This document shows, piece by piece, positions 14,354 to 24,820 of a stretch of 64,000 bases of DNA. A program made the position numbers and the translations under genes. Under the pieces are notes generated by a model that had not been told where the DNA came from, searched no databases, and worked only from the letters and a program-made list of their open reading frames with translations. Location: assembly GCA_017438745.1 (NCBI GenBank), contig JAFRUS010000055.1, forward strand, positions 1 through 64,000. Direction: 5' to 3'. How positions within the stretch are numbered: position 1 is the stretch's first letter; each line of letters starts with the position of its first letter. Origin of the DNA: Oscillospiraceae bacterium (lineage in GTDB: Bacteria > Bacillota > Clostridia > Oscillospirales > Ruminococcaceae).

Positions 14354-15559
14354 TTAATGTACCAGAAAAACAAATTCAAATCTGGTGCCTTTTCCGGGTT
14401 CGGAGTAGACGAATATTTCGCCGCCGCATCCGCGGACTATTTTCTGGGCGATCGACATTCCGAGGCCGGAGCTGTACATTCTGGTATCGTTTGATTTTGA
14501 TGAAAAGCGGTCGAAAAGCTTTGGTATTTCTTCCTGAGGTATGCCTCTGCCGTTGTCGGATATGGCGAGGGTGGTTTTGATCGGATCTTTTGTAAGTTCC
14601 GCTGTGATTTCGGTGCATTCCGAATGATCGGCGGAATTTTTTATGATGTTTTCTATCGCTTCGCACAGCCAGCCCTTGTCGCACATGAGCTTTATATCAT
14701 CCGGAAGATCACTTTTCACGGTTATTCCTTTTTTCCTCATAAGCGGAGAGATGCGTTTGACTGCAAGGCCGAATATTTCAGATACGCTGTAGAGTTCAAT
14801 TCTGTACTCTACAGTATCAGTATCCAGCTTTGTCAGTTTGATAGCTTCGATAACGAGAGTTTCCATTGCGTCGAGATTCAGCTGGATCTCTTCTGAAAGC
14901 TTGTTCTGCTTTTCCTCCGGAAGATCATCAAGTTCACTCAGCATATCGGTGTTCAGACGCACAACTGCAAGTGAGGTTTTTATCTGGTGGGAAAGATCCG
15001 TAAGGAAATTTTTCAGCATTTCCTGTTCTTTGCTCAGTTTAAAGCTTGTGTTTCTCATGCACTCAACGAGTTTTTCAGCACTTTCGCAGACCCTGTGAAT
15101 AGTTCCTGTTTCCTCGCCGTAAAGCGTTATCGCGGTTTCTGTATCATATGCGGCTTTAAGACAGTCTGATCTCAGCTTTTCAAGAGTTCCGAATATCTTC
15201 ATGGTCTCACGTAATGAAATTATCATCCATAACGCCGATATGGCAGATAAAGATCCGAAAAGGGAATTAAAGATGATCTTTCTTACACTGCGGTAGCTGT
15301 ACATTACAGAGGGCAGCAGATCTTCGGATATACTGTATCTTCGCAGCAGTTCTTCTCCTTTTGCAACAGCGTCCGGGTCAGGCGCGCCGGTAAATTTCCC
15401 GCCGCCGGCAAATGAAAGTCCGGATCTTATCTGTTCTGCAACGATCACATCAGCACATTTCCCTGCGAGAAAAAATGAAACTGCAGCCGAAATAATGAGC
15501 ATAAGAATAAAAATGAGAATTATACGCTTCGGGGCACGGTTGTTTATGAATCCGTCCAT
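14354..15559 (-). CDS. Two-component sensor histidine kinase
   Basis: A 401-residue membrane kinase: TM1 (about 12-31), an extracytoplasmic loop of about 70 residues, TM2 (about 100-120), then HisKA with the H-box FLTDLSHQIKTSLAVV and HATPase_c motifs N (ENIIKNSADHS), G1 (SDNGRGIP), F (LFDRF) and G2 (GLGMSIAQKIV). It phosphorylates the response regulator encoded just upstream, whose gene it overlaps by 16 nt. Divergence from an ABC exporter suggests sensing of an antimicrobial peptide or envelope stress; the ligand is unknown. Confidence 0.92.
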   Translation of the reverse strand: MDGFINNRAPKRIILIFILMLIISAAVSFFLAGKCADVIVAEQIRSGLSFAGGGKFTGAPDPDAVAKGEELLRRYSISEDLLPSVMYSYRSVRKIIFNSLFGSLSAISALWMIISLRETMKIFGTLEKLRSDCLKAAYDTETAITLYGEETGTIHRVCESAEKLVECMRNTSFKLSKEQEMLKNFLTDLSHQIKTSLAVVRLNTDMLSELDDLPEEKQNKLSEEIQLNLDAMETLVIEAIKLTKLDTDTVEYRIELYSVSEIFGLAVKRISPLMRKKGITVKSDLPDDIKLMCDKGWLCEAIENIIKNSADHSECTEITAELTKDPIKTTLAISDNGRGIPQEEIPKLFDRFSSKSNDTRMYSSGLGMSIAQKIVRGCGGEIFVYSEPGKGTRFEFVFLVH

Positions 15560-16167
15560 TTGTAGCCCATTCCTCTCTTGGTAACGATCTTTCCACGGCC
15601 GGATGCTTTGCTGAGTTTTTCACGAAGACGGCTTATGTTTACGGAAAGAGTATTGTCATTTACGAAAGTGCCGTTTGAGTCCCAGAGGCAGTTGAGTATC
15701 TGGTCACGGGTAAGGTATTGTCCCTTGTTGATCATAAGATAGTCAAGCAGTTTCTGTTCGACTGCTGTCAGTTCAATTTCAGTTTCCGCTTGTGTTTCTG
15801 ATGATGTAGTTTCCGAAATGCGTCTCAGGTTTGCGCGTATTCGTGAAAACAGTTCGCGCAGGCGGAAAGGTTTTGTAATGTAGTCATCGCCGCCGCAGTC
15901 GAGGCCGCGTACTATGTCAGCTTCGTCATCGCAGGATGTGAGAAATATCACGGGAGTCTGTATGGTTTGTCTGAGTTTTCGGCAAAGTTCGATCCCGTTT
16001 CCGTCAGGCAGCATCACATCAAGAATGATAAGGTCTGCATCAGAAGCGGCAGCTTCCGTTTCTGCGACTGTACTTACAGCAGTTACGCTGTATCCTTCAC
16101 TTTCAAGTGCTGTTTTAATGTTTCTGTTCAGAGTAACGTCGTCCTCTGCAAGCAGTATACGGTTCAT
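15544..16167 (-). CDS. OmpR-family response regulator
   Basis: A 207-residue regulator: receiver domain (RILLAEDDVTLNRN; phosphoacceptor Asp in LIILDVMLPDGNG; switch Thr in FLTSCDD; Lys in YITKPFRLREL), then a winged-helix DNA-binding domain (TRDQILNCLWDSNGTFVNDN, ISRLREKLSKA). Cognate of the overlapping kinase. A pair of TGTAA direct repeats, 11 bp apart, in the divergent intergenic region is a candidate binding site for activating the ABC exporter operon. Confidence 0.93.
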   Translation of the reverse strand: MNRILLAEDDVTLNRNIKTALESEGYSVTAVSTVAETEAAASDADLIILDVMLPDGNGIELCRKLRQTIQTPVIFLTSCDDEADIVRGLDCGGDDYITKPFRLRELFSRIRANLRRISETTSSETQAETEIELTAVEQKLLDYLMINKGQYLTRDQILNCLWDSNGTFVNDNTLSVNISRLREKLSKASGRGKIVTKRGMGYKWTDS

Positions 16168-16243
16168 TTTACACCTCGCTTGTTTTTTATGAATTTCATT
16201 TTAACATAAAGAAAATGAAAAAGCAAATAAAAAAATTCGCGTT

Positions 16244-16259
16244 TGTAATGTTACTGTAA
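16244..16259. promoter_or_regulatory. Candidate response-regulator binding site
   Basis: TGTAA at 16244-16248 and 16255-16259, an 11-bp direct repeat typical of OmpR-family sites, about 50-60 bp before the ABC ATPase start and upstream of a TTAAACTATG -10-like stretch. Confidence 0.4.
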
Positions 16260-16307
16260 GATTAGGGTGTTAAACTATGATCATGATAAGGAAACGGAGG
16301 TCTTTTT

Positions 16308-16988
16308 ATGGACAGCAATGTTATCATTAAAACAGAAAAACTTGTAAAGCAGTACGGTGAGGGAGAAAACATGATCTACGCTCTCAACAATGTAGATCTC
16401 GAAGTGTCGAAAGGTGAGTTTGTTGCCGTTACTGGTGAAAGCGGAAGCGGGAAAACAACTCTGTTAAACTGTCTTGGTTCACTTGATAAACCTGATGGCG
16501 GAAAGATAACAGCATGCGGAAAAGAGCTGACCGGAATGAATGACAAACAGCTTTCACTTTACAGGAGAAAGAATATCGGATTTATCTTTCAGTCCTACAG
16601 GCTTATTCCGGTACTGAACGTGGAGGAAAATATAGTTCTTCCTTGCAATCTTGACAACACTCCGCCGGATCTGAATTTTCTTAATGAACTTCTTGAAATG
16701 ACCGGACTTGAAAAGAAACGTCTGAATTATCCTCATGAACTTTCAGGCGGACAGCAGCAGAGAGTAGCATTTGCGCGTGCGCTTATCCACAAGCCGCAGA
16801 TTATTCTTGCAGATGAACCGACCGGAAATCTTGACAGTAAAAACAGCCGTGAGATCATATCCATTCTGAAAAGTTCAATAAAGAAATATGACCAGACGCT
16901 TATACTTATCACTCATGACGGAAGTATAGCGGCGCAGGCTGACCGTATCTTCCGCCTGACGGACGGCGTCCTTTCAGAACAGGGGTGA
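16308..16988 (+). CDS. ABC transporter ATP-binding protein (MacB/BceA type)
   Basis: A 226-residue ATPase with Walker [12 protein letters not shown]-loop [15 protein letters not shown] signature [15 protein letters not shown], Walker [14 protein letters not shown] and H-loop ITHDGS. It powers the FtsX-type permease encoded 4 bp downstream. GGAGG lies before the ATG. Divergent from the two-component system, the standard layout of antimicrobial-peptide-responsive modules. Confidence 0.95.
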   Translation: MDSNVIIKTEKLVKQYGEGENMIYALNNVDLEVSKGEFVAVTGESGSGKTTLLNCLGSLDKPDGGKITACGKELTGMNDKQLSLYRRKNIGFIFQSYRLIPVLNVEENIVLPCNLDNTPPDLNFLNELLEMTGLEKKRLNYPHELSGGQQQRVAFARALIHKPQIILADEPTGNLDSKNSREIISILKSSIKKYDQTLILITHDGSIAAQADRIFRLTDGVLSEQG

Positions 16989-16992
16989 TGGT

Positions 16993-19677
16993 ATGAAAGA
17001 ACTTGTTTCTATTTCTTTCAAGTATATATGCCGGCAGAAAATGCGTACATTTCTTACGTTTATGTGTGTCGTTCTTTCCGCATTTATCCTTGCTGCGGTG
17101 TGCTTTTACGGAAGCAGCTCATTTACTACAATGAAAAATTATACCGCAGCAGAGGAAGGCATGTGGGAACTGAATATCAGTTCGTGGATACAAAATGAGG
17201 AACAGTATGAGATCGCGCGTAATCATGCGGTCGTTGATGATTATTTATACGTCCGCAGTGAAAACGTATATGTTGATGCCGAAAACAGTGACGATGAGCG
17301 GGTGAAATACTTTGAGATAACTGACGGAAAAAACTCATGGCGCACGCAGATTCTGTTTTCAGAAAAAGAAACCGGCAATCCGGAACTGTCGGGCAGGGGA
17401 TTAGTTCAGTACAGAAATTATACTGATGACGGAGCGGTCGTTCCGTATTTTCTGAAGGAAGCTGGTTATTCGGAAGGGGATACCGTTACTCTTTCTGTTC
17501 GTCCGGCTGATGCCGCATATGATGACGGTTCTGCACTGATAAAAGAGATACGTAATAAAATAAGTGAAAGACAAAAGGAAAAAAAGAATTATTCCGGATC
17601 GGTAAAATCCGAACTTTCTTTAAGGGGAACAGATATAGATGACTATCCGCTTGCCGGCATAAAGTACGGTGAACCTGAAGAGATCACTTTCAGAATAGCA
17701 GGGTTTGCTGCAGCCGGAACCAAGGGAGATTTTATAAGCAGAGGCAGTACGGATATCAGCTTCAGAGAGCTTGCAGAGAAAAATCCTGATCTTGACTTTA
17801 ACGAAGATCCGCATTTCTTTATCCGCCTTTCTGACAGCTGCGATTTTGACGAGGCTGTAAGGCTGCTGTTTACTGATCTCGGATATGATCAGAAGGATTT
17901 TTATGATCTTCAGCCGGAAACCAATGATCTTCTGCTTGCTCTTGAAGTGAAAAGTCCGGACGCAATGGTTAAGGTAATAATCATCATCGTACCGGTGAGC
18001 ATTGTTATTCTTATTGCATGGTTCATTTCAAGATTCGTTATCGACAACACGTTTGAAATGGCTGTAAAGGAGAGAAGCATGCATTTTGCCGAACTCAGAG
18101 TCATGGGTGCGTCAAAGGGCCAGATAGCCGCCATTGTACTGACAGAGGCACTGTTTTACTGCCTGACTGCAGTGCCTGCCGGAATACTGCTTGCTCTGAT
18201 CCTTTGCAGGATCATGTTTACAGCAATAAGCAGGAGCGGACTTGAAATGTTTGAATTCTCAGCATATCCGCTGTTTACTGCAGTTTCTGCATTTTTATCG
18301 GTAACGGCAGTTTTTATATCAGCTTATACTTCGGCGATGTGGGCGGCACGAAAACTTTCACCGTCAGAAGCGCTTAATTTCGGAAAACCTTCCCGCAGGA
18401 AAAACGTGCGCCGGAAAAAGACAAAGCTTTACACCGGGTTTAAAAGGTTCCTTCTTAAGTACACAAAGAAAAATATAATGGCTGTTAAAAGCCGCTTTGT
18501 CATTTCAACGGTGACGATGGCACTTGGAATACTGATGTTTACTCTGACCACGCTTACTCTGCTGTCTTTCCGGACTTTGTATGCAAAGTTTGAAGATTCA
18601 ATGCCCGGATATGACTTTGAAATAAATGAACTGTATGTTCCCGACACGGAATATCTGCAGACTGTCTCAGAAGAATTGAGAAGAGATGAAGTGTTTTCTG
18701 AATTCAGGACGGAAGGCAGTGAGATCATACGTTTCAGTTCTGATTCTGTTTCGGACCCCGGGGGAGCTGTTCAGTTTGAAGTGCACGGTGCACATGCATA
18801 TGGAGAACTGCAGTTTATAAATGAGGAACAGTACAGGTTTTACGAGCTTGACAAGACTACCGGAATAAGCTACGCGGATTTCTCGGAAAAGAAAATGGTG
18901 TTTTACAATAAAAGCGTTTACGGTTCCGGAAGTGAATTAGAGTTTGGATTTACCGCTCCCAAAATAAAATATGAAAAGGAATTTAAACGGTTTAAAGAAG
19001 ATGTAACTTTAACGCTTAGCGAAAATAATATTCTGAATGTTTCCGGAATCGTCAGAACAACTTACTGGTATAATCCAAATGCGTTTTTCATTTCACTTGA
19101 GAATGTCGATGAATACAGTTCCGGAATACCGGATTATAAAGTATGGCTTACGGTGAACGGCAGGGAACACTACGACGAAGCTCTTGAATGCGTAAAGTCA
19201 TTCGAAAAAACGACCGGTGCAGAATTCACTGATCTTTACAGGTTCAACACGGGTTTTGAACTGTTTCTGAAAGCCATAATAAAATCAGTACTCATATTCC
19301 TTGTGTCGGTCTGGGTTACAGGTATACTTTCCATGATCAATTCAGTGAACACCAGTGTCCTTAACAGAAGCACGGAACTTATGATGCTCCGCAGTCTGGG
19401 TATGACAGAAAAACAGCTGCGTGAAAGTGTGCTTCTTGAAACTGTTATGTTTTCATCCGCAGCAGCTGTAACGGGTACTGGTGCCGGAACGCTGTTATTC
19501 ACCGGTGTAAGCAATATGGTTGTAACAGTCTATTCAGAACCGCTTCCGGAAATAACAGGAATGGTCATCGCCGTTGTTTCGGTTACTCTTGCCGTTAATC
19601 TTCTGATAGCTCTGTTATCTGCCCTTCCGGCAGTCAAAGCACTTGGAAGGATAGAGAACATAGCTCGTACAGAATAA
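16993..19677 (+). CDS. FtsX-like ABC transporter permease
   Basis: An 894-residue permease with an N-terminal TM (about 15-36), a large extracytoplasmic region (about 45-320), a three-helix FtsX cluster (about 325-455), a second long extracytoplasmic segment (about 510-740) and a final FtsX cluster (about 755-880). Two FtsX domains in one chain fit a mechanotransmission or efflux transporter acting on peptides or lipid-linked substrates. The start overlaps the RBS of the preceding gene's end (GGTGATGGTATG). The palindromic element begins 2 bp after the stop. Confidence 0.88.
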   Translation: MKELVSISFKYICRQKMRTFLTFMCVVLSAFILAAVCFYGSSSFTTMKNYTAAEEGMWELNISSWIQNEEQYEIARNHAVVDDYLYVRSENVYVDAENSDDERVKYFEITDGKNSWRTQILFSEKETGNPELSGRGLVQYRNYTDDGAVVPYFLKEAGYSEGDTVTLSVRPADAAYDDGSALIKEIRNKISERQKEKKNYSGSVKSELSLRGTDIDDYPLAGIKYGEPEEITFRIAGFAAAGTKGDFISRGSTDISFRELAEKNPDLDFNEDPHFFIRLSDSCDFDEAVRLLFTDLGYDQKDFYDLQPETNDLLLALEVKSPDAMVKVIIIIVPVSIVILIAWFISRFVIDNTFEMAVKERSMHFAELRVMGASKGQIAAIVLTEALFYCLTAVPAGILLALILCRIMFTAISRSGLEMFEFSAYPLFTAVSAFLSVTAVFISAYTSAMWAARKLSPSEALNFGKPSRRKNVRRKKTKLYTGFKRFLLKYTKKNIMAVKSRFVISTVTMALGILMFTLTTLTLLSFRTLYAKFEDSMPGYDFEINELYVPDTEYLQTVSEELRRDEVFSEFRTEGSEIIRFSSDSVSDPGGAVQFEVHGAHAYGELQFINEEQYRFYELDKTTGISYADFSEKKMVFYNKSVYGSGSELEFGFTAPKIKYEKEFKRFKEDVTLTLSENNILNVSGIVRTTYWYNPNAFFISLENVDEYSSGIPDYKVWLTVNGREHYDEALECVKSFEKTTGAEFTDLYRFNTGFELFLKAIIKSVLIFLVSVWVTGILSMINSVNTSVLNRSTELMMLRSLGMTEKQLRESVLLETVMFSSAAAVTGTGAGTLLFTGVSNMVVTVYSEPLPEITGMVIAVVSVTLAVNLLIALLSALPAVKALGRIENIARTE

Positions 19678-19678
19678 C

Positions 19679-19770
19679 ACTAAGGAAACAAATAAGTGTG
19701 GGGTACATGGCGAAGCCCCACACTTACATCACCCGACGAAGCCGGATTGCTGACTTAATTAGTGTTTTCA
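19679..19770. repeat. Dispersed palindromic element, copy 2
   Basis: Starts TAAGGAAACAAATAAGTG, contains GTGTGGGG...GGCGAAGCCCCACAC and GACGAAGCCGG cores, and ends TTAATTAGTGTTTTC, which inverts the left end. It lies between the permease and uvrA stop codons. Confidence 0.6.
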
Positions 19771-19803
19771 TGGATTTAAAGAACAAAAGATAAAATAAAA
19801 ACA

Positions 19804-19840
19804 GAAAGAGCACATTCCGTTATTTCGGAGCGTGCTCTTT
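19804..19840 (-). terminator. Terminator after uvrA
   Basis: AAAGAGCACG.CTCCG / CGGAA.TGTGCTCTTT stem, 23 bp after the uvrA stop on the minus strand, followed by CTGTTTTT. Confidence 0.75.
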
Positions 19841-19862
19841 TAACTTGTTTAAAATATTCTGA

Positions 19863-22685
19863 TTACTCCAGATACTTCTTCAGATACTGCCCTGTGTACG
19901 ATTTCTTGCACTTTACTATCTCTTCCGGAGTGCCGGTTGCGATGATAGTACCGCCTTCGTTACCGCCTTCAGGACCGATGTCGATTATGTGGTCGCATAC
20001 CTTGATAAGTCCGAGGTTGTGTTCGATAACAAGGACTGTGTTTCCTGCGTCAACGAGCTTCTGCAGTACTTCGGTGAGTTTGTGTATATCGGCGTTGTGG
20101 AGTCCGGTGGTCGGTTCGTCGAGGATGTATATCGTCTTGCCTGTTGAACGCTTTGAAAGCTCGGTGGCAAGTTTGACGCGCTGTGCCTCGCCGCCGGAGA
20201 GCGTTGTTGCCGGCTGGCCTATCTTGATGTAGCCGAGGCCGACTTCCTGAAGAGTTTTCAGTTTGCGGGCGATCTTCGGGATGTTTTCAAAGAAGGAAAC
20301 ACCTTCATCGACCGTCATTTCAAGAACGTCATATATCGACTTGTCCTTGTACTTTACTTCAAGAGTTTCCCTGTTGTAGCGGTGACCCTTGCACACTTCG
20401 CACGGAACGTATACATCCGGCAGGAAGTGCATTTCGATCTTGATGATACCGTCACCTTCGCAGGCTTCGCAGCGTCCGCCCTTTACATTGAAGGAGAAGC
20501 GTCCTGCAGTGTAGCCTTTGAGTTTTGCCTGGTTCGTCTGAGCAAAAAGTTCGCGTATATCACCGAAAACTCCGGTGTATGTCGCCGGGTTTGAACGCGG
20601 TGTGCGGCCGATAGGGGATTGGTCGATGTCTATTACCTTGTCGAGATTTTCAAGGCCGAGCATTTCATCGAATTTTCCCGGAAATACCTTTGCGCGGTTG
20701 AGTTTTGCAGCGAGGTTCTTGTAGATTATCTCGTTTACGAGAGATGATTTTCCCGAGCCGGAAACACCTGTGACGCAGGTGAATGTTCCGAGCGGGATGT
20801 CAACGTCAACGTGCTTAAGATTGTTCTGCGCCGCACCGCGTACGGACAGGAAGTGTCCGTTTCCCGGTCTGCGCTTTTCAGGTACCGGAATGCTCTTCTT
20901 TCCGCTTAAGTACTGACCGGTTATCGATTCCTCACATTTCAACAGTTCATCTACCGTACCGTTGAAAACTATGTTACCGCCGTTCACACCAGCTCCCGGT
21001 CCTATGTCAACGATGGTGTCAGCGGCATACATCGTATCGTCGTCGTGTTCAACAACGATGAGTGTGTTGCCAAGATCGCGGAGTTTTTTCAGTGTTGCAA
21101 TGAGCTTGTCGTTGTCACGCTGATGAAGTCCTATGCTCGGTTCGTCGAGAATGTACAGAACGCCCACGAGTGATGAACCTATCTGTGTGGCAAGTCGTAT
21201 ACGCTGGCTTTCACCGCCGGAAAGCGTTCCGGCTGAACGTGAAAGTGTAAGATATCCGAGTCCGACATTTTTAAGGAAGTTGAGTCTCGACTTTATTTCC
21301 TTTATCACTGCCTTGCCGATGATCATTTCCTTTTCGGTAAGTTCCAGGTTTTCAAAGAAATCAAGCGAGTCAAGAACCGACATGTCAGAAAGTTCAGCGA
21401 TGTTTTTGCCTCCTACTGTAACTGCAAGGCTTTCCTTTTTAAGACGTTTTCCCTGACAGTCCGGACACATACGTTCCGTCATGTAGTTTTCAATCTCATC
21501 CTTGTTCCATGACTGGCCGCCTTCCTTGTAGCGTCTGTAAAGGTTGTTTATAACGCCCTCGAAAGGCTGTTTGTGAATACCGCCGCCGTAGACGGATGCA
21601 CGGTGAAGAGTAAGTGCCTTGTCGCCGGTGCCGTACAGGAAAAGATCAAGCTGTTCCTTGGTAAGTTCCTTTACCGGACGGTCGAGCGGTATGCCGTATT
21701 CCTTTGATATGGCTGTGTAGTACATCATTGCGAAGGAAGTCGGAGTAAGCGAGTTCCATCCGGATGCATGTATCGCACCGTCAAGAATGCTTAAGTCGCG
21801 GTTCGGCACAATTATCTCAGGATCGATCTCCTGGAACACACCGAGTCCCGTACATGTTTCACATGCTCCGAAAGGATTGTTGAAAGAGAACATTCTCGGA
21901 GTGAGTTCGTCAATGGAAATGTCGTGGTCAGGGCAGGAGTAATTGAGCGAGAAGAGCATTTCCTTTCCGCCGACTATATCAGCGAGAATAAGTCCTTTCG
22001 AAACAGAGTTTATCGTTTCAAGGCTGTCTGCTATTCTCGATTCGATGCCTTCCTTGATCACTATACGGTCAACAACTATTTCAATGCTGTGCTTTACATT
22101 CTTTTCAAGCTTTATCTCCTCGGAAAGGTCGTACATTATTCCGTCGCAGCGCACACGGACAAAGCCGGATTTCTTTGCCGCCTCAAGTTCCTTTGCGTGT
22201 GTGCCTTTCTTGCCGCGGATTATCGGAGCCATGAGCTGCACCTTTGTGCCTTTTTCAAGAGCCATGAGTCTGTCGGTGATCTGGTCGATGGTCTGCTGCT
22301 TTATTTCCTTTCCGCAGACCGGACAGTGAGGAATGCCTATTCTCGCGTAGAGCAGACGGTAGTAGTCGTGTATCTCGGTAATGGTACCTACTGTTGAACG
22401 CGGATTCTTTGATGTGGTTTTCTGATCTATCGATATGGCCGGTGAAAGGCCTTCAATGCTGTCCACATCCGGCTTGTTTGCCTGTCCCAAGAACATTCTC
22501 GCGTAGGACGACAGACTTTCGACATATCTTCTCTGACCGTCGGCATATATGGTGTCGAAGGCGAGTGAAGATTTTCCCGAACCTGAAAGACCGGTCATTA
22601 CAATGAGCTGATTTCTTTCAAGTTCTATGTCGATGTTTTTGAGATTATGTTCCCTTGCTCCCTTTATGATTATCTTGTTATTCAT
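19863..22685 (-). CDS. uvrA: Excinuclease ABC subunit A
   Basis: A 940-residue damage-recognition ATPase of nucleotide excision repair. Two ABC modules with Walker [14 protein letters not shown] and [13 protein letters not shown], signatures [12 protein letters not shown] and [12 protein letters not shown], and zinc modules (CPVCG...; CEACEGDG...CEVCKG). It works as a dimer that loads UvrB on damaged DNA. The start overlaps the uvrB stop by 1 nt (TAATG), so uvrB-uvrA is an operon. Confidence 0.98.
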   Translation of the reverse strand: MNNKIIIKGAREHNLKNIDIELERNQLIVMTGLSGSGKSSLAFDTIYADGQRRYVESLSSYARMFLGQANKPDVDSIEGLSPAISIDQKTTSKNPRSTVGTITEIHDYYRLLYARIGIPHCPVCGKEIKQQTIDQITDRLMALEKGTKVQLMAPIIRGKKGTHAKELEAAKKSGFVRVRCDGIMYDLSEEIKLEKNVKHSIEIVVDRIVIKEGIESRIADSLETINSVSKGLILADIVGGKEMLFSLNYSCPDHDISIDELTPRMFSFNNPFGACETCTGLGVFQEIDPEIIVPNRDLSILDGAIHASGWNSLTPTSFAMMYYTAISKEYGIPLDRPVKELTKEQLDLFLYGTGDKALTLHRASVYGGGIHKQPFEGVINNLYRRYKEGGQSWNKDEIENYMTERMCPDCQGKRLKKESLAVTVGGKNIAELSDMSVLDSLDFFENLELTEKEMIIGKAVIKEIKSRLNFLKNVGLGYLTLSRSAGTLSGGESQRIRLATQIGSSLVGVLYILDEPSIGLHQRDNDKLIATLKKLRDLGNTLIVVEHDDDTMYAADTIVDIGPGAGVNGGNIVFNGTVDELLKCEESITGQYLSGKKSIPVPEKRRPGNGHFLSVRGAAQNNLKHVDVDIPLGTFTCVTGVSGSGKSSLVNEIIYKNLAAKLNRAKVFPGKFDEMLGLENLDKVIDIDQSPIGRTPRSNPATYTGVFGDIRELFAQTNQAKLKGYTAGRFSFNVKGGRCEACEGDGIIKIEMHFLPDVYVPCEVCKGHRYNRETLEVKYKDKSIYDVLEMTVDEGVSFFENIPKIARKLKTLQEVGLGYIKIGQPATTLSGGEAQRVKLATELSKRSTGKTIYILDEPTTGLHNADIHKLTEVLQKLVDAGNTVLVIEHNLGLIKVCDHIIDIGPEGGNEGGTIIATGTPEEIVKCKKSYTGQYLKKYLE

Positions 22686-24649
22686 TATTTTTCACCTTTA
22701 AGTTCTGCTATCTTGTCGCGGAGATATGCTGCGTGTTCGAATTCAAGAAGCTTTGCGGCTTCCTTCATCTGTGCAGTGAGCAGTTTGATCTGAGCATCTC
22801 TTTCGGCAGCAGAAAGCTTCTCACCGTCATCCTTTGAGGTAAGTTTCTTCTTCGAAGTTATTTCAATTACGTCACGGACATCCTTGATGATGGTCTTAGG
22901 AACTATTCCGTGTTCTGCGTTGTAATCCATCTGCAGCTTGCGCCTTCGCTCTGTTTCCACGATGGCATATTCCATCGATTTTGTAACGGAGTCTGCGTAC
23001 ATGATGACCTTGCCTTCAGCGTTACGTGCGGCACGGCCTATGGTCTGGATAAGCGAAGTTTCGCTTCTTAAGAAGCCTTCCTTGTCGGCGTCGAGTATTG
23101 CAACAAGTGAAACTTCCGGTATGTCGAGACCTTCACGGAGCAGGTTGATACCTACAAGTACGTCAAACTCGCCCTTTCTCAGGTCACGGATGATCTCCAT
23201 TCGCTCAACGGTATCTATGTCATGGTGCAGATACCTTACTTTTATGCCTGCTTTTTCAAGAAACGCAGTCAGGTCTTCTGCCATCTTCTTTGTAAGGGTG
23301 GTTATAAGCACGCGCTCGTTCTTTTCAGTTCTTATGTTTATCTCCGATATGATATCATCGATCTGTCCGTCGATAGGTTTTACGATTATCTCCGGATCAA
23401 CAAGTCCTGTCGGACGGATGACCTGTTCAACTATCTGAGTGGACTGTTCCTTTTCCAGCGGTCCTGGTGTGGCACTGACGAAGATTGCCTGATTGATGCG
23501 TTCCTCAAATTCGTTGAAGTAGAGCGGACGGTTGTCAAGTGCGCTCGGCAGACGGAAACCGTAGTTTACGAGTGTTTCCTTTCTCGCTCTGTCTCCGGCA
23601 CTCATGCCTCGTACCTGCGGAAGTGTTACATGGCTTTCGTCCACGAAAAGCAGGTAGTCATCAGGGAAGTAGTCAAGCAGGGTAAAAGGTGTACTGCCCG
23701 GTTCACGTCCTGACAGAACTCTTGAATAGTTTTCGATGCCGCTGCAGAATCCCACTTCCTTCAGCATTTCCATGTCGTAGTGTGTACGTTCGGCGATTCG
23801 CTGTGCTTCTATGAGTTTGTGGTTTTCAGTGAAATATTCAATTCGTTCCGCAAGCTCTTTATCAAGCTCCTTTACCGCAGCATCTATCTTTTCAGCTGAA
23901 ACAACATGGTGGGAAGCAGGGAAGAATGCAGTGTGCGAAAGCTGTGAGATTATGTTTCCCGTTACCGGATTTATCTCGCTTATGCGGTCGATTTCATCAC
24001 CGAAGAATTCTATTCTTACAGCCTTGTCCGAACGGTCTGACGGGAAGACTTCAACCACGTCGCCGCGTACTCTGAAACGGTTACGCTGAAAATCAATGTC
24101 GTTTCTTTCATAGTGTATGCTTACAAGTTCTTCAAGCAGTTTATCTCTCGATTTTTCCATACCCTCGCGGACGGAAACAGTTCTTGCACGGTATTCGTTC
24201 GGGTCACCGAGTGTGTATATGCAGGAAACACTTGAAACGATTATTACGTCTCGTCTTTCAGAAAGAGCGGTTGTGGCAGAGTGACGAAGTTTATCTATCT
24301 CCTCGTTGATGGCCGAGTCCTTTTCGATAAAGGTATCAGTTCCCGGAATATATGCTTCCGGCTGGTAGTAGTCATAGTAGGAAACGAAGTACTCAACTGC
24401 ATTTTCCGGGAAGAATTCCTTGAACTCTGAGCACAGCTGTGCCGCAAGTGTCTTGTTGTGGGCAAGCACAAGAGTAGGGCGGTTAAGGTTGGCTATGACG
24501 TTTGCCATGGTGTAGGTCTTTCCTGAGCCGGTAACACCAAGCAGAGTCTGAATATGATCGCCACGCTTAACGCCCTCGGTAAGCTGTTCTATTGCTTTTG
24601 GCTGGTCACCTGATGGTTTGTATGGAGAAACGAGTTTGAATTTGTCCAT
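22685..24649 (-). CDS. uvrB: Excinuclease ABC subunit B
   Basis: A 654-residue helicase-like subunit: Walker [11 protein letters not shown], beta-hairpin [15 protein letters not shown] that clamps one strand, DESHVTLPQ, helicase motifs V/VI ([21 protein letters not shown]) and a C-terminal UVR domain ([20 protein letters not shown]) for UvrC. The palindromic element begins only 17 bp upstream of the start codon and a terminator lies beyond it, so the promoter must be in or near the element, or expression depends on read-through. I saw no LexA-type box. Confidence 0.98.
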   Translation of the reverse strand: MDKFKLVSPYKPSGDQPKAIEQLTEGVKRGDHIQTLLGVTGSGKTYTMANVIANLNRPTLVLAHNKTLAAQLCSEFKEFFPENAVEYFVSYYDYYQPEAYIPGTDTFIEKDSAINEEIDKLRHSATTALSERRDVIIVSSVSCIYTLGDPNEYRARTVSVREGMEKSRDKLLEELVSIHYERNDIDFQRNRFRVRGDVVEVFPSDRSDKAVRIEFFGDEIDRISEINPVTGNIISQLSHTAFFPASHHVVSAEKIDAAVKELDKELAERIEYFTENHKLIEAQRIAERTHYDMEMLKEVGFCSGIENYSRVLSGREPGSTPFTLLDYFPDDYLLFVDESHVTLPQVRGMSAGDRARKETLVNYGFRLPSALDNRPLYFNEFEERINQAIFVSATPGPLEKEQSTQIVEQVIRPTGLVDPEIIVKPIDGQIDDIISEINIRTEKNERVLITTLTKKMAEDLTAFLEKAGIKVRYLHHDIDTVERMEIIRDLRKGEFDVLVGINLLREGLDIPEVSLVAILDADKEGFLRSETSLIQTIGRAARNAEGKVIMYADSVTKSMEYAIVETERRRKLQMDYNAEHGIVPKTIIKDVRDVIEITSKKKLTSKDDGEKLSAAERDAQIKLLTAQMKEAAKLLEFEHAAYLRDKIAELKGEK

Positions 24650-24666
24650 TGTCCGTCCTTTCTCTG

Positions 24667-24780
24667 TAAGGAAATGCTGATTTATTCATAAATCAGCATG
24701 GGGCACGGGGCGAAGCCCCGCGGTCTTCCTCTCCGTAAATACGGCGAAGCCGTATTTACGCTTTAGTCAGTGTTTCCCTA
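24667..24780. repeat. Dispersed palindromic element, copy 3 (most complete)
   Basis: 114 bp with imperfect terminal inverted repeats: TAAGGAAATGCTGATTTA on the left, and the inverse of TAGGGAAACACTGACTAA on the right. Internal hairpins: CTGATTTAT/ATAAATCAG, CGGGGCGAAGCCCCG and AATACGGCGAAGCCGTATT. It has MITE-like organisation with no coding capacity and forms the 5' untranslated region of uvrB. Confidence 0.75.
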
Positions 24781-24815
24781 AAAAACCGCAGAGTATGTTC
24801 TCTGCGGTTTTAAGT
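24781..24815 (-). terminator. Terminator after the GGDEF gene
   Basis: ACCGCAGAG/CTCTGCGGT stem with a T run on the minus strand, abutting the palindromic element. Confidence 0.8.
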
Positions 24816-24820
24816 TTTGT

